DNA of 64,000 nucleotides, taken from assembly GCF_000717715.1 (NCBI RefSeq), contig NZ_JOAI01000041.1:1-64000 (forward strand), read 5' to 3'. Below, piece after piece: positions 41,159-49,800 of this stretch. Numbering within the stretch: position 1 is the stretch's first letter; each line of letters opens with the position of its first letter. A program made the position numbers and the translations under genes. This stretch comes from Streptomyces sp. NRRL B-24484. Its GTDB lineage: Bacteria > Actinomycetota > Actinomycetes > Streptomycetales > Streptomycetaceae. The notes below the pieces were generated by a model. It did no database searches. It saw only the letters and a program-made list of their open reading frames with translations, and was not told the origin of the DNA.

Positions 41159-41464
41159 ATGGGATCCATCACCGCACTGGTCGAGGGCATGTCTGGTCCC
41201 GCCTTCGACGCCTTCCGCTACCCGTACGCCTACGCCGAGGACCTCCTGCGGGAACGCGAAATCGTCCCGCGTGACCACCTCTACGCTGCCGAACAGGAGA
41301 TCCGCGCACAGATGCGCACTGACTCGAAGAAGCGGCCTGACTGGCGGGTCGTCTGCATGACGGCGCTGCGCCAGTGGTGCGAGCAGGAAGGGGAGGACTT
41401 GGAGACCGTGGTCCGGTTGCTCGCGGACAGGTATCTGGAGTTTCACGCCATCGCCAAGGCATAG
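41159..41464 (+). CDS. Hypothetical protein
   Basis: 101 residues from ATG 41159, no clear ribosome site. Soluble and helical (YAYAEDLLREREIVPRDHLY, WCEQEGEDLETVVRLLADRYLEF). No family recognised; the codon pattern is typical of coding DNA in the third position. Confidence 0.5.
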   Translation: MGSITALVEGMSGPAFDAFRYPYAYAEDLLREREIVPRDHLYAAEQEIRAQMRTDSKKRPDWRVVCMTALRQWCEQEGEDLETVVRLLADRYLEFHAIAKA

Positions 41465-41632
41465 CCCCTGGGGTAGGCGGCCCAAGCCGAACCGACTTTG
41501 GGATTTCGCCCCAGCCGACGACCTGGGCCCCGAGACTTGATGACCGTGGGAGAGCTCGTCCGACCTCCGGTGCGGACGGGCTCTACCTCGGCCGACAGGC
41601 CGATGCCGCTTCGAAGGGGAGGACTCACACAC

Positions 41633-42421
41633 ATGACCGACGTCGAACAGCTCAGCCTGCTTCTGCAGAAGGCCGAGATCTACGGGACGCTCGTCGTTGC
41701 CGAGCTGATGGACGCGGACGTCCTGGTGGACGGGTTCGACTTCGGAACCCACCCGCAGCCTGAGAATGGCGCAGGCTCCGCCCTGATCGACATCGAGTTC
41801 CCCGCCCTGTACTCCACACGGGCGTTCGGTGACGACACCATCGGAGCGATGCTCCAGTGGGACAGCGAGAGCGGGTGGCATCTGTACATCGAGCGTCCGG
41901 ACGAGGACATCTTCCGATGGATGGGTGCAGGACTAACCCCTCCACCCGCCCGCGTACAGGCGTTCCTGACATCCGCCCAACTCTCCCCCGACTCGGTCGG
42001 TAGCTCCGAACGTCCCTACTACCCTGCCGGCGAGGCCGACCTGGCCGACCGGCTCGGTGGCTTTGAGGACGAGCTGCGGGCGCGCATGGAACGTGACCTC
42101 GCCTGCCCGCAGGACAGTGAAGTCGCGGGCCTGTTCTTCCTGTTTCAGGCCGCCCAACAACGACGGCTGGCCGTCGCCGACCTCCGCGCCGACAACGACA
42201 CCAGGCTCATCCCGCTCCGCGCCGGGGAGCTCCGAACCGTCGTCCGCCTCCTCCAGACCGCATACAGCGGCCATACGGATCTTCACGCGCTGGTCAATGC
42301 CCTCGCCGAGGATCTGGGCAACCGGTACGCGGGTGCCCGCGACGCGGCAGTCGGAGAACTCCTCGCACTCGCAGACAAGTACGCATCCGCCTACGAGACC
42401 GCTACCGAGGTCAGCGACTGA
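41633..42421 (+). CDS. DUF6292-like protein
   Basis: 262 residues from ATG 41633 (AGGGGAGG upstream). The centre (MLQWDSESGWHLYIERPDED, WMGAGLTPPPARVQAFLTS) matches the pattern W-x-x-x-x-G-W...P-P-P-x-x-V-x-x-F of actinobacterial DUF6292 proteins. The C-terminal 120 residues are helical. Role unknown. Ends at a long hairpin against the convergent parA. Confidence 0.55.
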   Translation: MTDVEQLSLLLQKAEIYGTLVVAELMDADVLVDGFDFGTHPQPENGAGSALIDIEFPALYSTRAFGDDTIGAMLQWDSESGWHLYIERPDEDIFRWMGAGLTPPPARVQAFLTSAQLSPDSVGSSERPYYPAGEADLADRLGGFEDELRARMERDLACPQDSEVAGLFFLFQAAQQRRLAVADLRADNDTRLIPLRAGELRTVVRLLQTAYSGHTDLHALVNALAEDLGNRYAGARDAAVGELLALADKYASAYETATEVSD

Positions 42422-42503
42422 CGGCCAGCTCCGGTACCGCGCCCTTTTCTGCATACCAGTCCGGCACGCCTGGTCGGCCGCCACGTTGACTGGCAGCAGG
42501 TCG

Positions 42504-42558
42504 CGACAACAGCAGTGGGTGGCCACCCGTGTTGGGTGGCCACCCACTGCTGTTGTCG
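42504..42558. terminator. Two-way terminator: perfect 25-bp stem, 5-base loop
   Basis: Left arm from CGACAACAGCAG to GGCCACCC (42504-42528), loop GTGTT, right arm its exact complement. It lies between the convergent 41633-42421 gene and the par operon. Confidence 0.85.
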
Positions 42559-42583
42559 TGCAAGTTTGCTGCGGCCGGAGGCT

Positions 42584-42598
42584 CTTTACGCCGTAAAG
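42584..42598. promoter_or_regulatory. parS: Candidate parS site 1
   Basis: CTTTACG-C-CGTAAAG, an inverted repeat with one central base, three bases beyond the parA stop codon. Identical copies at 43491 and 44715, all within the par locus. Confidence 0.65.
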
Positions 42599-42601
42599 GC
42601 G

Positions 42602-43474
42602 TCAGCTGGCCTGAGTCAGACCCATACCCTCGGCGACGCCCCGGTACTGCACGGCCGGCTCGCTCCGCGGAGCGTAGATGGGAAGGGCGACCTGAGCTGA
42701 GTAGGCCTCCGGCACCTTGGTGCTCCGGCGAACCGACGGGGTGAGGACCAGGTTGCCGTAGGCCTCGCGGAGCTGAGCCTCGGCGTCCTCGTAGACCTTG
42801 CCCTGGCTCTTGTCGCTCACGGACTCTCCTATCACCACCCAGTCGACCTCGAGCTTCACGCCGAAGGGGGCGAAGGCGCCGTTGATGTCGTCCAGGGTGG
42901 CTTCGAGCTCCGTCAGAGCCCGGGCTTCCTTCAGCTGGCTCTTCACGCAGGCCATCACCTCGACCTCCTTGCTGGAGACCAGGGCGCCCTTGGTGGTCAG
43001 CTTGAGGTCACCGGGGCAGTCGATGAAGATCACATCGAAGCGGCCCACCACGGATGGCATGAGCCGGTTCAGCCACATCTCGCGCAGCGTGGCGGTGGCC
43101 AGCAGGTCCTCGAGGTTCTTCAGCTTCCGGGAGCCGGGCACCAGCCAGAGGTTGGGGATGACCGGGCCGCCTTCGCCGCGCCGGGCCGGGATGATCGCCT
43201 CGTCCAGCGCGGCCAGGCCGTCCACCACGTCGTACAGAGTGGCGATGTTGTCGTCGGCGTCCGGGTCGTCGTACCCGAGGATGTGCGACAGGTCGCGCTG
43301 GCTGTCGGCCTCGATGGCGAGGACCTGAAGGCCGGCCTCTGCGGCGATGGCCGCGAGGGCGCTCACCGTGGTGGTCTTCACGGAGCCGCCGCTCTCGTTG
43401 ACCGCCACGATGACTCGAGTCTCGCGGCCGGTGTTCTCCGGGATCTGGAGGGAGGCGTCAGGGGTGGTGCTCAT
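42602..43474 (-). CDS. parA: ParA-type partition ATPase with unusual Walker A
   Basis: 290 residues from ATG 43474 (GGAG upstream). ParA fold: P-loop near residues 25-36, LQVLAIEADSQRDLSHIL, FDVIFIDCPGDLKL as Walker B/switch. The P-loop reads ESGGSVKTTT where the family has KGGVGKTT: the Walker lysine (Lys33) is kept, but the signature lysine is Ser28 and the glycine before Lys33 is Val32. Downstream of parB in the same operon and bracketed by candidate parS sites. Expected to position plasmid copies by ATP-driven DNA binding with ParB. Confidence 0.85.
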   Translation of the reverse strand: MSTTPDASLQIPENTGRETRVIVAVNESGGSVKTTTVSALAAIAAEAGLQVLAIEADSQRDLSHILGYDDPDADDNIATLYDVVDGLAALDEAIIPARRGEGGPVIPNLWLVPGSRKLKNLEDLLATATLREMWLNRLMPSVVGRFDVIFIDCPGDLKLTTKGALVSSKEVEVMACVKSQLKEARALTELEATLDDINGAFAPFGVKLEVDWVVIGESVSDKSQGKVYEDAEAQLREAYGNLVLTPSVRRSTKVPEAYSAQVALPIYAPRSEPAVQYRGVAEGMGLTQAS

Positions 43475-43490
43475 GTTTCCGATCTCCAGT

Positions 43491-43505
43491 CTTTACGCCG
43501 TAAAG
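43491..43505. promoter_or_regulatory. parS: Candidate parS site 2, overlapping the parB stop
   Basis: CTTTACGCCGTAAAG; the parB stop codon TAA (43495-43493) lies inside the left arm. It sits in the 18-base gap between parB and parA, so ParB bound here might also affect parA expression. Confidence 0.65.
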
Positions 43506-44635
43506 GCCGAGTCATCCAACGGGGGAAGTTCTGCCGCCGTCGCCTCGTAGGCCGCGTGGTCAACCAGCCACTGCACATAGGCACGGTTGAGAGCCGGGCT
43601 CGACGCCGAATCTCCCATCCGAAGCTCGCACCGAGCAAGGGCCAGGGCGAGAACCGCCTGGCGCGGGTTGCTCAGGTCTGCGATGTCGAACGGTGCGCTC
43701 CCGCCACCCGCCTCAGAGAGCCACTGGCTGGCCAGCTCCTCTGCTGCGCCGCCGGTTGCCGAGTGGCGGAGTGCGGCAATCAGGAGCGCCGAGTCCTCGG
43801 CAGGGACGGCCGAGACCGCGGCCTGGCACGCAATCCTGCGTGCCTCGGCCCTCTCGTCGAGGTCCGGCTGTCGGCTCTGGTGCGGAACGGTGGGCTTGTT
43901 TCGAGGCGTCCGCTCGCGCTTCACGGGCTTCGGTGTTGTGTCGGCGACAGGGGCGGTGAGCTTCTTCCATTCGGCCTCCTGCTCGGCGTGATCCTTGATC
44001 TTGCCGAGTTCGCGGGCGGCCTCAATGGTGAGCTCGCCAGCCTTGAATGCCGCCAGCACGTTGCTGCTCAAGTTGCCGAGTCGGCGGCGCTGCGACACCC
44101 AACCCTCGGACTTGCCGAGAGCGGCAGCAACGGTGCCGTAGGTGCCGAGAATCCCCTTCAGCTCTTCGATGGTCTCCAACTCCTCCAGCGGGCTGAGGTT
44201 CTCCCGCTGGATGTTCTCGACCATTGCCAGGACGAGGATGTCCCGGCGCGATGTTGCCGTCGTGTTGACGTAGATCGGAACATCGCTGGCGCCGGCGAGC
44301 TCTGCCGCAGCGTGGCGGCGGTTGCCGTTGATGACCACGTAGGGGGCAGTCGCCACGATGTCGGCATGCTCGGGGTAGGCCGCGGCGAAGGTCGCAGACG
44401 GGATGACCGTCAACGCCTGAGCGACGCCGCCCTGCCGGATGCTTTCGGCGAGCTCCTCAAGGTTCGGCAGCTCTGCCCGCGGGTTAGCGGGGTTGCGCAC
44501 CAGCGTCGACAGCTCGGCTGTGGGCTTCGGCCCCGCCGCCTGCTGTCCCGTCCCCTGCTGCTCCAGCTGCCGCAGCCGGCGGCGTTCGGCGATCGAGAGG
44601 TTGCTTTGAAGGCCAGGCGGGGGCGTCGCAGACAC
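43493..44635 (-). CDS. parB: ParB-type centromere-binding protein
   Basis: 380 residues from GTG 44635 (GGAG upstream). Contains the ParB/Srx domain (RNPANPRAELPNLEELAESI, VINGNRRHAAAELAG), the MVENIQRENLSPLEE motif and the helix-turn-helix (TVAAALGKSEGWVSQRRRLGNL). Box II here is NGNRR where chromosomal ParB has GERR, the residues that handle CTP, so CTP use is uncertain. The C-terminal 150 residues are basic, then helical. Binds parS-like sites, three of which lie in the operon. Confidence 0.9.
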   Translation of the reverse strand: MSATPPPGLQSNLSIAERRRLRQLEQQGTGQQAAGPKPTAELSTLVRNPANPRAELPNLEELAESIRQGGVAQALTVIPSATFAAAYPEHADIVATAPYVVINGNRRHAAAELAGASDVPIYVNTTATSRRDILVLAMVENIQRENLSPLEELETIEELKGILGTYGTVAAALGKSEGWVSQRRRLGNLSSNVLAAFKAGELTIEAARELGKIKDHAEQEAEWKKLTAPVADTTPKPVKRERTPRNKPTVPHQSRQPDLDERAEARRIACQAAVSAVPAEDSALLIAALRHSATGGAAEELASQWLSEAGGGSAPFDIADLSNPRQAVLALALARCELRMGDSASSPALNRAYVQWLVDHAAYEATAAELPPLDDSAFTA

Positions 44636-44713
44636 GGCATCTCCGATGAGCTGTTGAGGCAGGTACGACCGGAGACTATCTCCCGGTCGGGACGGCGAAC
44701 GGCAACGGGCGCG

Positions 44714-44730
44714 TCTTTACGCCGTAAAGA
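44714..44730. promoter_or_regulatory. parS: Candidate parS site 3, upstream of parB
   Basis: TCTTTACG-C-CGTAAAGA, the longest copy (17 bases), 79 bases upstream of the parB start, where it could overlap the par promoter. Confidence 0.65.
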
Positions 44731-45062
44731 CTGTCGGCTGACACATCGGCATCGCCACAAAAGCCGCAATCTGCATGAAGGGTGCGCAGTGATCGGAGCT
44801 GCGGGGACATCGCTTTGACGGGTGTGTCCTGATGAAAGGCGTTTGGGCCCTGCCGCGAGCCGGATCCTGGATGTGCCGGCGCTCTGCGTGAGTGGTCGAA
44901 GGTGTCCGGCTCGCCGGAATTGCGACTGCAAGCCTCATAAAAGTGGCATAGCGACAGGCCTGTGACTGTCCTGCTGCTGGCGAGTGGGGATGTCCCGTGC
45001 GGCTCGTCAGCCGCACGTGAAAAACTCGCCATCTGGAGTTTCCGGACGGGGAGGACCACCAC
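44731..45062. other. Divergent spacer between parB and the DUF2637 gene
   Basis: About 330 bases, AT-richer than average, likely holding both promoters. A perfect 8-bp hairpin (GTGCGGCT / AGCCGCAC, loop CGTC) lies at 44997-45016, ahead of the plus-strand ribosome site. No gene seen. Confidence 0.4.
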
Positions 45063-46706
45063 GTGACCAGGCCGGCGCTGACCCGCGCGCACTACGCCCT
45101 GATCGTCGTCATCGCGCTCGGCGCAGTCGCCATCGCCGCGATCGGCTTCTACGGCTCGTACCATGCCGTGCGCGACCTCGCCCTCAGCTACGGCTTCGGC
45201 CGCTTCGCCTCGTTCCTTCCCATCGGCGTGGACGCTGGCATCGTCGTCCTCCTCGCTCTCGACCTTCTCCTCTCCTGGCTCCGTATCCCCTACGCAACCC
45301 TCCGCCGCTGCGCCTGGCTGCTCACCGCGGCGACCATCTACCTCAATGCGCGGGCGGCCGAGGACGCCACGAGTCTGGTCCTGCACAGTGTCATCCCGCT
45401 GCTGTTTGTGATCATCGTTGAGGCTGGCCGGCACGCCGTCGCCCGCCTCGCGGGCATCAAGGCTGGCGAGGCGGAGATGGAAGGGCTTGGGAAGGCCCGC
45501 TGGGGACTCGCCTTCTTCCGGACCTTCAGCCTCTGGCGCCGCGGCCACCTCTGGGGGATCACCAGCCGGGCCGAACTGCTCCAGCTCGAACAGAGGCGCC
45601 ACATCTACCGGGCCCAGATGCGACGGAAGTACGGCAAGCGCTGGCGCCGCCGTGCCCCGAAGGACGCACTCCTCCCGCTTGAGCTGGCCGCGCTCGGCGT
45701 TCCCTTCCACCTGACCTACGAAGCCGGACTGGAGGCGGCCGGCCTTCCGACCGACCGCTACGGCGTGTTCTTCACCCAGGAGCAGCCGGCCCGACCGGCG
45801 GTGGCCGGCTCGGCGGACGTCAGCGCGCCTGCCCTCGAAGCTGCGCCCGCCGCCGAACCCGGCCAGGTTGTCGAGGCCGACGCTGGACAGCAGATCGCCA
45901 TCGCCGAGCTGGTCCGCGAGGCCGTTGCCCAGGCCCTCGCCGATGCGCAGCACGTTCAGGGTGTGCATGCGCAGCCGGCCACCGACCAGGCCGCGCATGC
46001 GCAGCCCGAGGTGCCCGCGCATGCGCATGAGGACTGCTGGAATGCCGCGCATGCGCACGGAGGCGCGCATGCGCAGGTGTCGGCAGATGTCGATGCGCAG
46101 GGCGATGCGCATGCGTGGACAAGTGCGCGTGCGCGGGTGGCCGAGCAGTCTGTCCCGATGCCGATAGCGGTTCCTCAGCCTGCGCAGGCTGCTCGGACCG
46201 GCTTGCAGGTGTCCGCGCCCGCCGCTGACCAGGACGCGCACACCCATCCCGCTGAGCCGGCCGAGCAGTGGATCGACGCCGCTGCCGATCTCCGGCAGCT
46301 GCCGAAGCAGGAACCCCGTCTCCCGGCCGCCGACACCGTGTCCCGGACGACAGCCGCCACCGAGGCCGAGCCTCTCCAGGCACCGCAGCCCGCCGCGGCG
46401 CAGATGCAAGAGCTGGCTACCGGCCTGCCCCGAGCCCCGTTCACCCCGCAGCCCGGCACCGACGTCGTCGACCTGTACTACCGAGCCTGGCGCAGCTTCG
46501 TCCAGGAACACCGCCGCACCCCCCAGCGGCCCGAACTCGCACAGCTCCTCTTCGACCAGTTCGGAGTGGCTGGCAAGTCCGGCGACAAGCCGCTCAGCCC
46601 CGACTCGCTGCGCCGCTACTGGCCCACGCTGCAGGAGCTGCACACCGAGGAACACGGCACTGTGAACCAGCCGGACCTGCTCGACCTGACCGCTGCCTCA
46701 AGCTGA
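45063..46706 (+). CDS. DUF2637 (SpdB-like) membrane protein with AHAQ repeats
   Basis: 547 residues from GTG 45063 (GGGGAGG upstream). Four helices in the first 125 residues with the DUF2637 pattern (GFGRFASFLPIGVDAGIVVLL, LTAATIYLNARAAED), then a basic region (YRAQMRRKYGKRWRRRAP). Residues about 293-380 are AHAQ/AHAH-rich, coded by GCGCATGCGCAG units. The C-terminal 85 residues (YYRAWRSFVQEHRRTPQRPELAQLL, LSPDSLRRYWPTLQEL) look like a small helix-turn-helix. Same membrane head as 11877-13562 but different tail. Divergent from parB. Confidence 0.75.
   Translation: MTRPALTRAHYALIVVIALGAVAIAAIGFYGSYHAVRDLALSYGFGRFASFLPIGVDAGIVVLLALDLLLSWLRIPYATLRRCAWLLTAATIYLNARAAEDATSLVLHSVIPLLFVIIVEAGRHAVARLAGIKAGEAEMEGLGKARWGLAFFRTFSLWRRGHLWGITSRAELLQLEQRRHIYRAQMRRKYGKRWRRRAPKDALLPLELAALGVPFHLTYEAGLEAAGLPTDRYGVFFTQEQPARPAVAGSADVSAPALEAAPAAEPGQVVEADAGQQIAIAELVREAVAQALADAQHVQGVHAQPATDQAAHAQPEVPAHAHEDCWNAAHAHGGAHAQVSADVDAQGDAHAWTSARARVAEQSVPMPIAVPQPAQAARTGLQVSAPAADQDAHTHPAEPAEQWIDAAADLRQLPKQEPRLPAADTVSRTTAATEAEPLQAPQPAAAQMQELATGLPRAPFTPQPGTDVVDLYYRAWRSFVQEHRRTPQRPELAQLLFDQFGVAGKSGDKPLSPDSLRRYWPTLQELHTEEHGTVNQPDLLDLTAASS
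45943..46200 (+). repeat. GCGCATGCGCA array inside the DUF2637 gene
   Basis: GCGCATGCGCA or close forms at about 45992, 46018, 46048, 46065 and 46106, with single TGCGCA between them. They encode Ala-His-Ala-Gln. Further copies at 46725-46880 lie outside this gene, so the motif is not explained by the protein alone. Confidence 0.6.
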
Positions 46707-46714
46707 ACCGGCTC

Positions 46715-46756
46715 CTCGGCGGGGCATGCGCATCACGGTGCGCATGCCCCGCCGAG
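46715..46756. terminator. Two-way terminator: perfect 17-bp stem
   Basis: CTCGGCGGGGCATGCGC and its complement around the 8-base loop ATCACGGT, nine bases after the DUF2637 stop. It also carries two copies of the GCATGCGC motif. The adjacent 46757-46867 segment is rich in TGCGCA. Confidence 0.8.
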
Positions 46757-46867
46757 CTGTGTCCGGATGCGCAGGAGGGCCGGTGCGCATGCGCCTGCTA
46801 CAGGTGGCCGGGCCAGTCCGGGACTGCGCAATGAACTCGGTGATTGCGCTTCCTCCTGCGCTGCGCG

Positions 46868-49800
46868 CTACTGCGCGGGGCGCAGGCTGTCGCCGGGGGA
46901 GAGGCGGGCGATGAGGGCGAGGGTGTCGGGTTCGACGTCCACGCGCAGGCGGGCAGCGGCGGCGTAGATCTCCTTGGCGATCTTCGCCATCTGGGTGCGG
47001 TTGCCGGCCTGGTGCTCGATCTGGAGCCAGGCCTGGTAGAGGCGCTCGCAGCTGTTGTCGATGCCGATGCCGATCTCGACGGCCCGGCGGGCGGCCTGCA
47101 GGTCCTGCACCGGCGGCCGCATCCGCCACAGGGCGACTGTGTACGCGGTGTCGGTGATGCGGCCGGTGATGTCCTGGGCGATGGGCATCGCCCAGTTGTG
47201 CTCGGCTGCGCCGCCGAAGGGGGTGCCGCGGACCAGGTCGAGTGCGGCCTCCAGGTCCAGGACGCCTTCGGGTCCCTTGGTGAGGCCGTGTTCGACGAGG
47301 TCGAGGAAGTCCTGGTAGTCGGTGCGGACCAGGGGGCTGAGGACGTAGTGGCCCTGGCCGCGGACCTTCTTCGGCAGGTAGAAGGTCGAGGGCGAGGTGC
47401 CGGGGATGTAGCCGAGCCGGTTGCGCAGCCGGGAGACGTTGCTGTCGACGGTCTCGGGCTGCCAGGGCCGGTCGGGATCCATGTACTCGGCGATTTCCGC
47501 GCTGGTGCGGTTGCCGCGGAAGCGCAGGGCGGCGGCGAGTAGGGCGAGGTTGGGCGGCAGGGTTTCGCCGGCGTGGACGACCTGGACGGGGCCGAGGACG
47601 AGGATCTTCGGCGCCTGGGCGCCGTCCGGCAGCTTCGGCACCGGCGGCGGGGCGAGCGGGGCGGTGGCCGCAGCGGCCGGTTCCTCCTGCTCCGGGACGG
47701 TCTCCAGCTCCTCGGCGGGCGCGGGCTCCGTGCCGGGGACGGCGTCGTCACGCTTGTTCGGCTGGGCGTCGGCGGCGGGCTGGTCGGCGGGGGCGGCGGC
47801 TTCGGCGGCGATCAGGGACAGGTAGGGGCGGGCGGCGGTGGGGGAGGGCTGCTCGTCGACGACGTCGGTGGGGCGCAGGCCGAGGCCTGCGGGGTCGAGG
47901 GTGGGCAGGGTGGCCCATACGCCCTGGGCGGGCCGGGCGGGGTCGGCGGTGATGGTGAGGGTGGCGGTCATCTGCCGGTAGGCCTGGTCGGTGACGCGCT
48001 GCAGGGCGACGTCGCGCTCCAGGGCGGCGTAGGGCTGCGGTTCGGTGCGGGAGGCGTCCAGTTCGAGGGCGTCGGGGAACAGGGTGCGGGTGGTGTCGGT
48101 GGCCGGGAGGACGGCGGCGATCTGGTGGCCGCGGCTTTTGCCCATCAGGTCGGCCAGGTGCCACAGCTCCTGCTCGTCGGTGTCGGCGCAGACCAGGAGC
48201 CAGGGCATCGGCGGTTCGGTGTTCTCCTCCTGGGCCTGGATGACCTCGGCGAGGACGGAGGCGAGGTCGACGACGGCGGCCGCCAGGTCGGGGGTGTAGC
48301 GCACGCGGCAGTGCGGGAGGGTGCTGGCCAGTTCCTGGCCGAAGTCGCACGTGAGGACGTCCACGTGGTCGGCCCAGGCGCTGGTGCCGGCTTCCATGGC
48401 GATGCCGCGGGCGACTTCACGGACCTGCTGCGCGGTGCCGGACAGCAGCAGTACGCCGTGGTGGGGCAGGTTGGCCAGCAGGTGGCTGCCGTCGGCGGCG
48501 GTACCGATGGTGGCGAGCGCCGGGTAGGGAGCGGTGACCTGGGCGGCGGCGTCCTGCTCCAGCAGGTCGGCCTCGTCCGCGGCCAGGCCCCACCAGCCGT
48601 CGTCGCGGTCGCCGAACGGGGCCAGGGCCGGGGCGGGGACGTCGGGCAGCAGCAGGACCTCGGTGGCGGTGACCTGCGCGCCGCGTAGCGCGGGCAGCTG
48701 GTCGGGGTGCCAGTGGGCGAGGGTGCGCAGGGCGCGGTCCAGCAGTTCGACGGAGGCGGGGGAGGAGGTGCTGTCCAGCAGCCGCTCGATCGGGGTGGTC
48801 TCGTCGGGGACGGCGATGGTCTGGCCCGGCTTGCGGCGGCGGTGCTGGATGATCCGCAGGGCGGTGAGCGCGGCGAGGAAGCCGGCGCCCAGGAGCGCGC
48901 CGACGCCGAGGATCGATTGCGAGAGGGCACTCGAGTCTCGGGCAGTCTGCTCGTCGGGAGCGGCGGGCGGCGGGGTGTCGGCGGTGGGCGCGCTGTCGGC
49001 CGACGGTGTCGTGGCAGGGGCCGGGGTGGCTTCGGCCGGCGGCGTCGTGGCGGTGGGAGCGGGTGTGCTCTCGGGCTTGGGGGTGGCCGTACCGGGGGTG
49101 GCCGGGGCAGGGGTGCTGGTGCTCGGGGCGGTCTTGGTGGGCGGCGCCGGAGTCGCTTCGGCGGGCGTGGGAGCGGCCGGGGTGGCGGTGTCCCCGGGGA
49201 TGACGATGACCTGCCCGGGCAGCAGTTCGTCGGGGTCGGTGAGGTGGCTGCCGTCGGGCTGCACCAGGTCGCGGGTGGCGTCGAGGAGCTCGGGGTAGCG
49301 GTCGCCGTCGCCGAGCTCGTCCTGGGCGATCTGCGAGAGGGTGTCGCCGGCGTGCACGACCACGGTGTGCTGGGCCCGGTCGGCGCCGGTGCCGCCGCCC
49401 TGGGCGGGCACGGCCGGGGCGGCGGCGCTCGTGGGCAGGCGCAGGGTCCAGCCGATCTGCAGCTCCAGCACGTTGCCGGTCAGGACGGTGCCGTCGGCTT
49501 GGCGGACGCCGGTGTTGAGGTCGGCGATCTCGTGCCAGCGGGTGCCGGAGCCGAGGTAGTGCTCGGCGAGGTCCCACAGCGTGTCGCCGGCCTTCACGTG
49601 ATGCACCGGCCCGGTCCATCCCTGCACGGCCGCAGTGTCCGCCGCGGCCGCAGCTTGGGGGAGGCTGCCGGACTTTTGGAGGGCCGTGACACCGGTGGGG
49701 GCCGCGCTGGCCGGGGCTGGTGCGGCGAACGCGGCGCTGGTGGGCAGCAGCATGACCACGCCGGCGACCAGGAACCCGGCCAGGCGCTGGGTGGCGCCGA

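Noticed and set aside
44676..46655. Minus-strand frame of 659 codons
   Set aside because: Opposite the DUF2637 gene; its Arg/Met repeats are the complement of GCGCATGCGCA units.
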